Source: Chloroflexota bacterium
GTDB taxonomy: Bacteria; Chloroflexota; UBA6077; FW602-bin22; JACPRP01
Length of the DNA: 42,227 bases
Reading direction: 5' to 3'
Assembly (NCBI GenBank): GCA_016189905.1
Contig: JACPRP010000056.1
Coordinates: forward strand, 1 to 42,227
Shown: one piece after another, positions 22,044-30,757 of the stretch
Position numbering within the stretch: position 1 is the first letter of the stretch
How the letters are laid out: each line of letters opens with the position of its first letter
The notes under the pieces: generated by a model
Databases searched by the model: none
The model's input: the letters and a program-made list of their open reading frames with translations, nothing else
What the model was told of the DNA's origin: nothing
Translations under genes and position numbers: made by a program

Positions 22044-24563
22044 ATGGCTACCCAGAAAGCGCGTGGCGAGAATATACACCCGCTAGAGCTTCCTCCTGAA
22101 AAGCTCAGGAACTTGATGGACCCCGCCGCACTCGACTTCGATAATACACAATCGGTAGAACCGCTCGTCGGCACCACCGGGCAGGCGAGGGCGGTGGACG
22201 CGATTGACTTCGGTCTCAATATCAAGACTTACGGCTACAATTTATTTGTCGCCGGCCCCACTGGCACGGGAAGGAACACGACGATCAGAGCCTACGTCGA
22301 GAATGCCGCTAAGAACGGGTCAGTACCGCCCGATTGGTGTTACGTGTTCAACTTCAGAGACCCATACCGCCCATCGGCAATCAGCCTGCCTCCAGGACAA
22401 GGGGAGATGCTGGCGAAAGATATGGACGGTTTCCTGGAGACTGCCAAGCGCGAGATTCCGCGCGCTTTCGAAAGCGAGAACTACGAACAACGCAAGAGAG
22501 AGATACAGCGTGAATTGGATGCAAAGCGCGAAGCCATTTCGAACGAGCTGCAGCAGCACGCCCGCGAGCAGGGCTTTGCCATAGAGGCTACCCCTATCGG
22601 AATCGTTACCGTACCGGTGATCAATGGGAAGCCTCTGAGCCGAGAGGAGTTCGATTCCCTCCCTGAACAGGCCAAACGGGTGATCCAGGAGCGAAGTGAG
22701 AAAATTGAGGAGGAGATTCGCAACGCGTTGGCGCGAAGTCGGAAGCTAGAGAAAGACGCCAACGAGCGGATTCGTGACCTCGATAAAGAAGTTGCGCTTT
22801 TTGCCGTCGGCCATCTGCTTGAATTCTTAATGGAAAAGTACAGGGCCTTCCCGAAGGTTGAAGATTACTTGGCCCAGGTTCAGGAAGATATGATAGAGCA
22901 CATCGACGACTTCCGTGCGCCGGAGAAAGAGGCGGTGCAGATACCCGGTCTCGATCATATTAAGCGTGATTCAACCTTCGATCGGTACAAGGTCAACGTC
23001 ATCATTAACAACAAGGATGCCAGGGGTGCGCCAGTCATAGTCGAGCACAATCCGACCTACTACAACCTGTTCGGTCGGATCGATTACCGTGCGCGACTCG
23101 GTGCGCTCTTCACGGATTTCAACATGATCAAGCCAGGCGATATTCACCGCGCCAACGGCGGCTATCTGATTCTGCAGGCTCGCGACGTTCTTCTCAGTCT
23201 GCTCTCGTGGGACATGCTCAAGCGCACTCTGCGCAGCCGCGAGGCCCATATCGAGAATATCGGTGAGCAGTACAGCCCATTCCCTTCGGCGACGCTTCGT
23301 CCCGAGCCCATCCCCATCGACGTCAAAGTGATCATCGTCGGACAGCCGATGATCTACCATCTCCTGTACGATTACGATGATGATTTCCGCAAGCTATTCA
23401 AAGTGAGGGTCGATTTTGACACAGAGATGCCCCGCACTCCCGAGAACATACATAACTATGGTGCTTTCATCAGCGCTCGCTGCCGCGAAGCCGGACTGAA
23501 GCATTTCGACCGAACGGGGGTTGCGAAAGTGGTGGAATATGGCTCCCGCCTGCTGGAACACCAGGGCAAGCTATCGACGCGATTCCTGGACATAGCCGAT
23601 ATCGTCACCGAGGCAAGCTACTGGGCCAGTCGCGATAACAGCGCTTACGTTAGCGCCAGGCACGTGGAAGAGGCCATCGGTCATAAGGAGTATCGCTCTA
23701 ACCTGATAGAGCAGAAGGTCCACGAGCTGATCGCCGAAGGAACTCTTTTGATCTCCACGGAAGGAGCGGTTCCCGGCCAGGTGAATGGCCTCTATATCCT
23801 TGATTTGGGCGATTACTACTTCGGCAGGCCAACGCGCATCACCGCGAGGACTTCATTGGGCAGTGCCGGCATGGTCAACATAGAGCGAGAGACCAAATTG
23901 AGCGGCCGCATTCACAACAAAGGGTTCTTAATATTGAGCTCGTACCTGTCCGAGAAGTTTGCCCAGGAAAAGCCCCTCACGCTCTCCGCAGCGGTGACGT
24001 TTGAGCAGACATACGACGAAATCGAGGGTGATAGCGCATCGAGCACCGAGTTGTACTGTCTTCTATCGAGCCTATCGGGCGTGCCGATGAGGCAGAATCT
24101 CGCTGTGACCGGCTCAGTCAATCAGCGGGGTGAGATTCAGCCCGTGGGTGGCGTGACCCGAAAGATCGAAGGATTCTTCGACACATGCGTGACCAAAGGG
24201 CTCACCGGCGATCAAGGAGTGCTCATCCCGGCCGCTAACGTGAAGAACCTGATGCTTCGCGATGACGTCGTGAACGCGGTGACACAGGGAAAGTTTCACA
24301 TCTACGCGGTGCGGACCGTGGACGAAGGTATCGAAATCCTGACTGGCCTGCCCTCGGGAATGCAAAAGCCCGATGGCACCTGGGAAGAGGGCACGGTTTA
24401 CTACCTTGTAGACAAAAAACTAAAGCAATATGCTGACAGAGCGAAAGAGTTCGGTAAGCTTCGCGAGTTGCGAGGGCTGTTACAGAAAGAGACTGAAACG
24501 GAGAGGGCGGCGTTGCCCGTCAGAAGGCGAAAGAAAGACATCAGGTCCGTAAGTCGCCGTTAG
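22044..24563 (+). CDS. Lon-family ATP-dependent-like protease (AAA_32/LonC type)
   Basis: An 839-residue soluble protease of the Lon superfamily, the branch with an inserted coiled coil instead of the Lon N-terminal domain. The Walker A-like motif at residues 71-79 is GPTGTGRNT, with Arg77 where ATPases have Lys; this substitution recurs in the family and may mean weak or absent ATP use. A long coiled coil spans about residues 140-260. The proteolytic Ser664 (GDSAS) and Lys707 (GGVTRK) are 43 residues apart, exactly the spacing of the Lon Ser-Lys dyad. The C-terminal tail (about 790-839) is basic. It stands as a single gene between two hairpins. Protein quality control is the likely role. Confidence 0.9.
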   Translation: MATQKARGENIHPLELPPEKLRNLMDPAALDFDNTQSVEPLVGTTGQARAVDAIDFGLNIKTYGYNLFVAGPTGTGRNTTIRAYVENAAKNGSVPPDWCYVFNFRDPYRPSAISLPPGQGEMLAKDMDGFLETAKREIPRAFESENYEQRKREIQRELDAKREAISNELQQHAREQGFAIEATPIGIVTVPVINGKPLSREEFDSLPEQAKRVIQERSEKIEEEIRNALARSRKLEKDANERIRDLDKEVALFAVGHLLEFLMEKYRAFPKVEDYLAQVQEDMIEHIDDFRAPEKEAVQIPGLDHIKRDSTFDRYKVNVIINNKDARGAPVIVEHNPTYYNLFGRIDYRARLGALFTDFNMIKPGDIHRANGGYLILQARDVLLSLLSWDMLKRTLRSREAHIENIGEQYSPFPSATLRPEPIPIDVKVIIVGQPMIYHLLYDYDDDFRKLFKVRVDFDTEMPRTPENIHNYGAFISARCREAGLKHFDRTGVAKVVEYGSRLLEHQGKLSTRFLDIADIVTEASYWASRDNSAYVSARHVEEAIGHKEYRSNLIEQKVHELIAEGTLLISTEGAVPGQVNGLYILDLGDYYFGRPTRITARTSLGSAGMVNIERETKLSGRIHNKGFLILSSYLSEKFAQEKPLTLSAAVTFEQTYDEIEGDSASSTELYCLLSSLSGVPMRQNLAVTGSVNQRGEIQPVGGVTRKIEGFFDTCVTKGLTGDQGVLIPAANVKNLMLRDDVVNAVTQGKFHIYAVRTVDEGIEILTGLPSGMQKPDGTWEEGTVYYLVDKKLKQYADRAKEFGKLRELRGLLQKETETERAALPVRRRKKDIRSVSRR

Positions 24564-24656
24564 CGGCAGCTATGTACAGCAGCGTTGAGCCTCGCGCAGA
24601 CGGTTGGGGCGCGATGATGACGCTCGACAAAGTAATTCGCTGTAGCGATCTCTTGC

Positions 24657-24680
24657 GGAGCCTTGATTAGTCAAGGCTCC
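24657..24680 (+). terminator. Terminator hairpin after the Lon-type gene
   Basis: GGAGCCTTGA at 24657-24666 and TCAAGGCTCC at 24671-24680 form a perfect 10-bp stem with the loop TTAG. Confidence 0.75.
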
Positions 24681-24734
24681 ACAGACCCCAATCTTCCCGC
24701 ATAATGCCAAGGCGATGCACGATCGTCTGCATGT

Positions 24735-24762
24735 TTGATCTTAGCAAGATAACGTGTATAAT
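24735..24762 (+). promoter_or_regulatory. Candidate promoter for the glucosaminidase gene
   Basis: TTGATC at 24735-24740, 16 bases, then a perfect TATAAT at 24757-24762. Confidence 0.6.
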
Positions 24763-24885
24763 ATCCCCGCTCCTACCGTCCTGGAGCTAAAGCGCGTCTG
24801 CGCTTTTCTAGGGAGCAATCCTCCTACCTGGCGTGAGCTTTGCCTCGCGGCATCGTAACTGGAATCCTCGTTTTGGGGAGGTGAT

Positions 24886-25902
24886 GTGAGGAGTTTTGGT
24901 CTGTCTGGTTTCTCTTGCTTTCACCGACGAGCAGTGTGGATCAAGAGCAAATCCAGCGCTCAGATTGGGAAACAGATACGATGGTTAGTTGCACATCAGC
25001 TTGTTGTTCCCTCGTTGCTGGCGTTAGCTCTGGTCGTCACGGCGGTGGCAGGCGCGGTGCTGGTCGGGAACCAGGAGCCTGTCGTTGACCGCCAGACGGC
25101 AAAAGTCTTGCTACGGGCCTCTCCGACCGCCTATGCAATCGCCAACATGTTCTCCAGTTCGGACGCCGACGGCGCCGAACCGTCGGAAAGTAGCCTTGCC
25201 CTTGACGGGGGCACGGCAGATGATTCAAATGTAGTCGAGCGTGGCGTTGAGCCGGATTCGGTGCAAAAGCCATCCGACCTGGCCGCCGTTGTGCCCGCTA
25301 CCGATCCCAATACTGTAGACACTCAACCAATTGATTCTGGAGTAAATGAGGTGGCAGCCACCTCGAGACCGATGCTGAGCGGGCGCTCAGACAGAGCCGA
25401 GGCTACAGCAGAGCCGACACCGCCAGCCAGGCCTTTAACGGCCGAAGAAACCTTCATCGCCAAAGTGGTGGAGCCTGCCCAGCTCTCGCAAAAGCAAACA
25501 GGGGTTCCTACTTCAGTGACCATTGCGCAAGCGATACTCGAGTCCAATTGGGGTAATAGTCGGCTGGCGCGCGATGCAAACAACTACTTTGGGATCAAGG
25601 CCCGCGAAAAATCGGGCTCTGCGGGCGTTATCTATATCGATACCTGGGAGTTCCTGGGTGGTAAAAACATAACGGTGAGCGAGCCCTTCCGCGCCTATGC
25701 CAGTATGATCGAATCGTTCATCGACCACGGCCTGTTTTTCCAGAACAGCCGATATGCTCTCGCGATGCAAAATGCCGCGGACCCACGGCAGTTCGCCAGA
25801 TTGATTCACAAGGCCGGCTACGCCACCGACCCTAGTTACTCTGACAAGCTCATCGCCCTTATGGATAAGTTCAACCTTTATATCTACGATCTTCAGTCCT
25901 AA
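24886..25902 (+). CDS. Membrane-anchored glucosaminidase (GH73-type cell-wall hydrolase)
   Basis: A 338-residue envelope protein that should cleave peptidoglycan glycan chains. GTG 24886 has GGGGAGG 4 bases upstream. A basic N-terminus leads to one transmembrane helix (about residues 41-61), so the rest is outside the membrane. A Ser/Thr/Pro/acidic, low-complexity linker covers about 65-180. The glucosaminidase domain (about 186-338) has the catalytic Glu219 in AQAILESNWGNS, then NNYFGIKA and the family segment FRAYASMIESFIDHG. No SH3 or LysM wall-binding domain is present. The leader appears structured and may cover the ribosome site. The gene converges with a secreted glycosidase 32 bases away. 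Confidence 0.88.
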   Translation: MRSFGLSGFSCFHRRAVWIKSKSSAQIGKQIRWLVAHQLVVPSLLALALVVTAVAGAVLVGNQEPVVDRQTAKVLLRASPTAYAIANMFSSSDADGAEPSESSLALDGGTADDSNVVERGVEPDSVQKPSDLAAVVPATDPNTVDTQPIDSGVNEVAATSRPMLSGRSDRAEATAEPTPPARPLTAEETFIAKVVEPAQLSQKQTGVPTSVTIAQAILESNWGNSRLARDANNYFGIKAREKSGSAGVIYIDTWEFLGGKNITVSEPFRAYASMIESFIDHGLFFQNSRYALAMQNAADPRQFARLIHKAGYATDPSYSDKLIALMDKFNLYIYDLQS

Positions 25903-25934
25903 CGGTGAGGCTGCATCCGCGCCTGCGACCCCTC

Positions 25935-27431
25935 TCAAGGACCTGCAGCGGAGTCTATGGCTGCGGGCAGATAAACTCGCTTGACGTCACCAACGTACAC
26001 GCTCACGTTTATTGTTTGGACGCCTGCGCTCGATGTGATCGTCACTGTCCCTGTCGTCCATCCCTGAGGCAGGGTTGCCTTGTTAACAGTGATAGTGAGC
26101 GTCGATGGCGCGTACCCCGAGCCGGGACTGACGCCGAGCCAACCCGCCGACGATGTGACGGTCCAGGAGAGAAGTCCCGCCCCAGCATTTCCAATCTGAA
26201 CCTGCATAGAGGTTGTCTCTGGGTCAGAAGGACGTAACAAGAAAGCGGTAGCTGTGGATGATGTTGAGAGAGCCGCCATCGGCAGCTTGGCCATCTGAGA
26301 AAGGCGTGTGTAGGCCAGGCGTGGTGAACCATCGGATCTCAAGATTCCGAAAAACCGAATCGCTTCACACTGCGCACGATAGGAGTTCGTGGCCGTGTCA
26401 AGGCTCATCAGAAACATCGGCCCCATCCACGGCCAGTTCGCCAGCGCATATTGGAAAGCGCCAACCAGATTTTCCGCTTGCTGAGACTCCGAGACCTTCT
26501 GCATCGCGAAGTGGTAGCCAAAATTCGGATTGGAATCGCAGTTCAGGCCGTCGGTGGCCGGATCGAGAAGCCAGCCGAACTCTGTGGCCCAGATCTGCCT
26601 GTCCTCCCCGCCCCATACCTCCGCCATTTGATGGTGCTGCCAGGCCCGTCTGAAATATGTTCCCATGTTGGGGGACCAGGGATCTTGGTCTGGCGGATAT
26701 GGCCCCCCGTAAGGATGGGAGCCAATGGCGTCGAAAAAGCCCTTAGCGCCATCGCTCAGATTGCCATCCTCATTCGGATCGTAGAGAAGTTTAATATAGA
26801 GCAAGTCCCCGAGAACGCTACCTCCATTGCCATCGCCCGTGTTAGACAGCCCCCCTGTCACCACCACCGCGTTCGGATCTGCCTGCTTCACCCGTGGATA
26901 TAGGGCCTTTAACATTCTGGCGAACTTGGCGGGGTCAGGGTTCTGCCATCCCCATTCAATGGCGATATTCGGCTCGTTCCAGATTTCATATGCCTGGACC
27001 TGACCACGGTAGCGCAGGGCTAGCTGATACATGAAATCCGCCAGGTCGTTGTCGTTCACCGGCGGTGCGTTATGCTCAGGGCTGTTGCTTGCCCACTGCG
27101 GCGAGTCGTCTATTCTCATCAAAATCGAAAAGCCTCTGGAGCGTGCCAGCCTGACTGACTCGTCAGTGCCTGTCCAGTTGTAAGAACCCCTGCTCCTTTC
27201 CACCGACTTCCAGCTAATATCCAGTTTGATCCAGTTGAATCCCATAGACTGGACCAGATCATAGTTCTGCGACCCGGCGATAATGCCGTAGCCTAATCCA
27301 ATCCTCGACGATGTTGTCGCCGCGTGGAGTCGTTGCCCGGAGGTGACAAAAACAAACTGGAAGGCCACTAGAAGGATAGCCACTGATGCAGAGAGGGCTA
27401 CCAACGAGTGCCATTTGCCAACAAGCCTCAT
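25935..27431 (-). CDS. Secreted TIM-barrel glycoside hydrolase with BACON-like domain
   Basis: A 498-residue exported protein. Residues 1-37 form a signal peptide (basic start, hydrophobic core, LHA at the end). Residues about 43-370 look like a clan-A (beta/alpha)8 glycosidase of the GH5/GH39/GH42 kind: the acid/base Glu153 lies in EIWNEPN and the nucleophile Glu284 in WATEFGW. Residues about 390-480 form a BACON-like domain (SSAGWLGVSPGSG, then LTITVN and GTVTITSSAG), usually for carbohydrate or protein adhesion. The chain ends with RVYLPA, reminiscent of the YLPL C-terminal motif in many Chloroflexi secreted proteins. Substrate unknown. It is probably transcribed on its own, upstream genes being 166 bases away. 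Confidence 0.82.
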   Translation of the reverse strand: MRLVGKWHSLVALSASVAILLVAFQFVFVTSGQRLHAATTSSRIGLGYGIIAGSQNYDLVQSMGFNWIKLDISWKSVERSRGSYNWTGTDESVRLARSRGFSILMRIDDSPQWASNSPEHNAPPVNDNDLADFMYQLALRYRGQVQAYEIWNEPNIAIEWGWQNPDPAKFARMLKALYPRVKQADPNAVVVTGGLSNTGDGNGGSVLGDLLYIKLLYDPNEDGNLSDGAKGFFDAIGSHPYGGPYPPDQDPWSPNMGTYFRRAWQHHQMAEVWGGEDRQIWATEFGWLLDPATDGLNCDSNPNFGYHFAMQKVSESQQAENLVGAFQYALANWPWMGPMFLMSLDTATNSYRAQCEAIRFFGILRSDGSPRLAYTRLSQMAKLPMAALSTSSTATAFLLRPSDPETTSMQVQIGNAGAGLLSWTVTSSAGWLGVSPGSGYAPSTLTITVNKATLPQGWTTGTVTITSSAGVQTINVSVYVGDVKRVYLPAAIDSAAGP

Positions 27432-27597
27432 CCCAGGTTCTCACTTTAACAGGTGATCGAGCCGACGCTTGCGAATCGAGCCTGAAAGATGATATCACAG
27501 CGCCAGCCGTTTTGCCACCAATCGAGCTAGGATATGTGTACTCCCCCGAAGGTACAAACGATAAGCGGGATTCCCTCTTGTGAGGCTTTGCGCAATT

Positions 27598-29106
27598 CTA
27601 TTTCACATTCAAGCTGAGAACGCAGTTCGCGAGCGAACACTCCTTGGCCGCCCCGTCTGAACAGGACGGACCGCCTGCTCCATCTCCGTCTACGATGAGC
27701 TTGTATTCGTGTGTACCTGGCGATAGGTTTAGGGTCGCCTTGAAGAGGCCGCTAGGATCCGAGAGCAACTGGAGATCGCTAGGCTTGTCAGACGGCGATC
27801 GTGCCGCTATGCCGTCTCCCTTATGCGCACCGACCCTGATGTCGATGTCTCGTTTCGCGCGGGCGGCTGCCCGGGTGCCCTTTTGTCGTTTCTCGAGCCT
27901 TCGCCCTGCCGCCCCGATGAACTGGTCATACACGCGCTGCAATTCTATGGGAATCCGCGATGCCCCAAGGTTCCACCAGTATCCCGGTGTAAAATAGGAC
28001 GAAACTTCTGCTTCTGACGGGTCGTTGCTGCTCAACCATTGTAGAAGGTGTAAGTTGTCAGACTGGCATAGCTGTAGCGATATATCGATCAGGTGGGGGT
28101 CGCCGGTAAGACGGGCGACCGAATATGCGTGGCTCATCAGGAGGAATACCCTGAATTGGGCCGGGTTGCCCAGAAAAAAGCGAGGGTCCCCGTTGAGGCC
28201 CGCCCAGGTAGTTGGGACAATCGGCAGCTCGATATCGTAGGATGCGTCGCGAAACCTCTCTGCGGCCTGGCTAACCGTCAAGGTCTCGATGCGACGCCAC
28301 GATAACTCCCCTGCCATCCATTTCAAGAACTCGAAGATCCCTGTGCTGTTGCTATGGTGCTCGCCGAAGGTCTCAAAATCCCAGCCTATGAAGACGAAAT
28401 CTCCCGGCGCGTGCTTGATCCAGTCGACGTATTTCTGCGCCGTTAGAGGGTAGCCGTGCCAGGTTCGCTGAGAAAACCTGTAGCCAACATCATCGCTCAA
28501 TTCCTTGTGGCGAATCAGCAAGGCCAGATCCCTGCCGCCGTGGCGATAGAGATACGATGGAGACCGCCAACCCAGGATCTTCTCCCGTCCCTCGGCCAGC
28601 GTGGCGCTGAATCCCAGGTGATCGAGAGAGTAATATATCTCTCGCGACATGAACATCTCTGTGGTCTCTGCCACTTTCGGGCGCTTGCCGAAAACTCCCT
28701 CCAGCCAGTTCCGAGCCCAAACCATTCTCTCCTGGAACGCCGCTATGTCGATATAGAACAAGAAGCTATGGTAAGGCTCGACACAGACCAACTCCACGTT
28801 GGGGTGAGCGACCAGGCGCTTGAGTTTCTCGATTAATGGCGGGTCCCATCGCATCGCCTGATCGGCAAATGAGATTGAAAGGCCGAGTGACATTCGGAAG
28901 CCTTTCTCGACGATATCCTGGAAAAGATCGATGGCTGGATGGTAACAATACTTGGCGACCTTGCGCAAGTAGAACTGGTTGAGAGCATCGTCGAACAGCA
29001 TCGCTTCCAGCTCATCGGCCGAAGCATCAGGAGAGACGGGATAAGCAGGAAGTCGCAGACGGCGAGGTTGATGGATTATCGTATAGACCACTAAGTTATC
29101 GACCAT
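27598..29106 (-). CDS. GH57-family alpha-glucan enzyme with C-terminal CBM48-like domain
   Basis: A 502-residue cytoplasmic protein of glycoside hydrolase family 57 (amylase or glucan-transfer enzymes). The start ATG 29106 gives MVDNLVVYTIIHQPRRLRLP; an upstream extension overlaps the zinc-protein gene and is unlikely. Family motifs: HQP at residues 12-14, Glu150 in AETTEMFMSREIYY as probable nucleophile, and Asp243 in GWDFETFGEHH as acid/base. The last 80 residues include GLFKATLNLSPGTHEYKLIVDG, a CBM48/AMPK glycogen-binding-like fold. It lies 8 bases after the zinc-protein gene in a unit with a GT4 glycosyltransferase, suggesting glycogen or other alpha-glucan metabolism. Amylase versus branching or transferase activity cannot be decided. 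Confidence 0.85.
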   Translation of the reverse strand: MVDNLVVYTIIHQPRRLRLPAYPVSPDASADELEAMLFDDALNQFYLRKVAKYCYHPAIDLFQDIVEKGFRMSLGLSISFADQAMRWDPPLIEKLKRLVAHPNVELVCVEPYHSFLFYIDIAAFQERMVWARNWLEGVFGKRPKVAETTEMFMSREIYYSLDHLGFSATLAEGREKILGWRSPSYLYRHGGRDLALLIRHKELSDDVGYRFSQRTWHGYPLTAQKYVDWIKHAPGDFVFIGWDFETFGEHHSNSTGIFEFLKWMAGELSWRRIETLTVSQAAERFRDASYDIELPIVPTTWAGLNGDPRFFLGNPAQFRVFLLMSHAYSVARLTGDPHLIDISLQLCQSDNLHLLQWLSSNDPSEAEVSSYFTPGYWWNLGASRIPIELQRVYDQFIGAAGRRLEKRQKGTRAAARAKRDIDIRVGAHKGDGIAARSPSDKPSDLQLLSDPSGLFKATLNLSPGTHEYKLIVDGDGAGGPSCSDGAAKECSLANCVLSLNVK

Positions 29107-29114
29107 CTGATACC

Positions 29115-29327
29115 CTACAACCTCTCCGGAATGTGAGACGACCATTCCAGTCGGCAATCCGAGCATTTCAGCGAACTGTAGACGTCGTAGTAGGAAGTAT
29201 ACCCGGTGCAGGTGTCGGACTTGGTGATGGTCATTCTGTCGTGAACGTGCGCGTGACTGTGGCAAAGCGCTCGCCCGCACGCGGCGCAGACCCCTCTAGC
29301 TTCCCCGTCGCAAAACCAGCATTTCAA
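29115..29327 (-). CDS. Small zinc-finger protein (B-box/DUF2180-like)
   Basis: A 70-residue protein. I chose TTG 29327 because GGGAGG lies 7 bases upstream and it starts 4 bases after the glycosyltransferase stop; the product begins MKCWFCDGEARGVC. Cys and His residues (CWFC, CAAC, CHSHAHVH) form a B-box-like or DUF2180-like zinc site, and a second CSDC pair lies near the C-terminus. It sits between GT4 and GH57 genes with spacings of 4 and 8 bases, so it is surely cotranscribed and may be a small regulator or scaffold of the glucan enzymes (inference). No reaction is known. Confidence 0.7.
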   Translation of the reverse strand: MKCWFCDGEARGVCAACGRALCHSHAHVHDRMTITKSDTCTGYTSYYDVYSSLKCSDCRLEWSSHIPERL

Positions 29328-29331
29328 AGCG

Positions 29332-30474
29332 CTACCTCCCGTTCCCTTTTTGTTCGTACAGTTCCTCACATTTCCGCGCGATGGCTGCCCAGGACAGTTC
29401 AGAGCTTACCCTGTTCCAGGCGTGCTTGCCCAACTCGCCCGCAAACTCCTTCTGTCTCAGACACAGCAGGATGTCCTTCGCTATTTCGGCGATTTCGCCT
29501 TTGGTCGCGAGGCCATTCACGTGGGGTTCGAAGAACTCTGGCACAGCCGATTGAGATACAATCGTGGCCTTGCCCGCGCTCCACGCCTCGAGCACTGCCT
29601 GATCCACCCGCCCGTGACGCGCCGGAATGCAGACGACATCGCAAGCGTTGTACAGGTCGATGATCTGTTCTTCTTGCGCAAATCTCAGGAACCTTGTATT
29701 TTGGAAGATGCCCAGAACTTTGGCACGCTCCATCAGATAGGGCGTCATCGGTCCATCGCCCACGTACACGAGTTTCGCCGCCGGAAACTCCTGGAGGACT
29801 TCGAAAGTGGCCTCCAACAGTAGATCTGGCCCGAGTGATTGCACCAACTCCCCCACGAAAAGAATCAAGGGATCGTCGGCATTCAGCCCGACCTGATTCT
29901 TGGCTTTCTGTCGGTCTACCCAGCGGGCGAATTTGACATGATCGACGCCCGGATACGTTACCTCGATCCACTGCGAGCTTAACATAAGACGGTCTCGTAT
30001 CCTGTCCCTCAAGTCCATTGACGACGCCGTAATTCCGTTGAGGGTGCCGACGGTTGCCCAGTTGATGTCTTTGGCGACCTCGCTGCGGCTGGCTAGCCCC
30101 GCTCCTGAGTGCAAAGTCAGATAGAGCCTGGTGCCACCATAAGCTCTCATTTGGTCGAGAACGGGCAACAGGGCCCGATGGTGTGCGTGTAACACGTCGA
30201 AACGGCCCGCAACACCCTGGGTTTCGACGAGGTAGTAAATCATCGCTTCCACCAAAGCGCTTGGTGCTCCCATTCTGCCGTCGGTGCTGATCACGTGATG
30301 GTGGACTCCCTCGACCCGGCGGTACTCTGAACGCCGGATGCCCTCGACCCTAAAGATGTGAACCTCATGATTGCGCTTATTCAGCTCGCCGGCCAGGGCT
30401 GTGACGAAAGAGGTGGTCCCCTGCACGTTGCCTCCTTCGATGAATCTTGCGCCACTCAATAATGCGACCCGCAT
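29332..30474 (-). CDS. GT4-family glycosyltransferase
   Basis: A 380-residue GT-B glycosyltransferase. ATG 30474 (MRVALLSGARFIEGG) has GGTGG 8 bases upstream; ATG 30489 would add five residues. The N-terminal domain has the GGNVQGTTSFV loop and DVLHAHHRALLP; the C-terminal domain has the donor segment LFVGELVQSLGPDLLLEA, GDGPM, and VDQAVLEAWSAGKATIV. In the usual EPFGxxxxEA motif the first Glu position reads HGRVDQAVLEA, so one of the two conserved acids appears changed to Asp/His surroundings. It starts the GT4-zinc protein-GH57 unit. Sugar and acceptor cannot be read; the GH57 neighbour suggests an alpha-glucan. Confidence 0.85.
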   Translation of the reverse strand: MRVALLSGARFIEGGNVQGTTSFVTALAGELNKRNHEVHIFRVEGIRRSEYRRVEGVHHHVISTDGRMGAPSALVEAMIYYLVETQGVAGRFDVLHAHHRALLPVLDQMRAYGGTRLYLTLHSGAGLASRSEVAKDINWATVGTLNGITASSMDLRDRIRDRLMLSSQWIEVTYPGVDHVKFARWVDRQKAKNQVGLNADDPLILFVGELVQSLGPDLLLEATFEVLQEFPAAKLVYVGDGPMTPYLMERAKVLGIFQNTRFLRFAQEEQIIDLYNACDVVCIPARHGRVDQAVLEAWSAGKATIVSQSAVPEFFEPHVNGLATKGEIAEIAKDILLCLRQKEFAGELGKHAWNRVSSELSWAAIARKCEELYEQKGNGR

Positions 30475-30671
30475 AACGTTAACCACCATATGGATTACTT
30501 AATGCATAATCAGGACACCTGTCGGGATTTCAACCGGCCTCCCAGTTGCCCTGAATAATGGACCTGCCACCTGCACGACGCACGACAGCGGTTTGCGATA
30601 GGTCTTAGCAATCGCCCGGGCGGCGCAGGGGCAATCCCTGCCCCGATACATTGCATGCTTTGAAATGCATC

Positions 30672-30710
30672 GTCCCGACCCTCTCGGGATCCCGATCTAT
30701 CGGGAGGGAC
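30672..30710 (-). terminator. Compound hairpin downstream of the GT4 gene at 30758
   Basis: GTCCC 30672-30676 pairs with GGGAC 30706-30710. Between them TCCCGA 30673-30678 can pair with TCGGGA 30684-30689, and CCCGAT 30691-30696 with ATCGGG 30699-30704. It lies 48 bases beyond the reverse-strand gene end in an otherwise empty 283-base gap and could terminate transcription. Confidence 0.55.
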
Positions 30711-30757
30711 CACGTGGTTGCCCAGGGGCGGAGTGTCATATACCAGCGCAAACTCCT

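Larger units (their letters stand above)
24564..24885 (+). other. Intergenic stretch and structured leader of the glucosaminidase gene
   Basis: 322 bases without a gene. After the Lon terminator (24657-24680) and a promoter (24735-24762) comes a leader of about 115 bases. It contains the hairpin AAAGCGC 24789-24795 / GCGCTTT 24800-24806 followed by a short T-rich tail, and near the start codon a CCTC...GAGG pairing that would cover the ribosome site GGGGAGG (24875-24881). This suggests translational or attenuation control; no known riboswitch was recognised. Confidence 0.4.

Noticed and set aside
24769..24885. c-di-AMP (ydaO) riboswitch before the glucosaminidase gene
   Set aside because: Context fits, but the conserved blocks of that class were not found.
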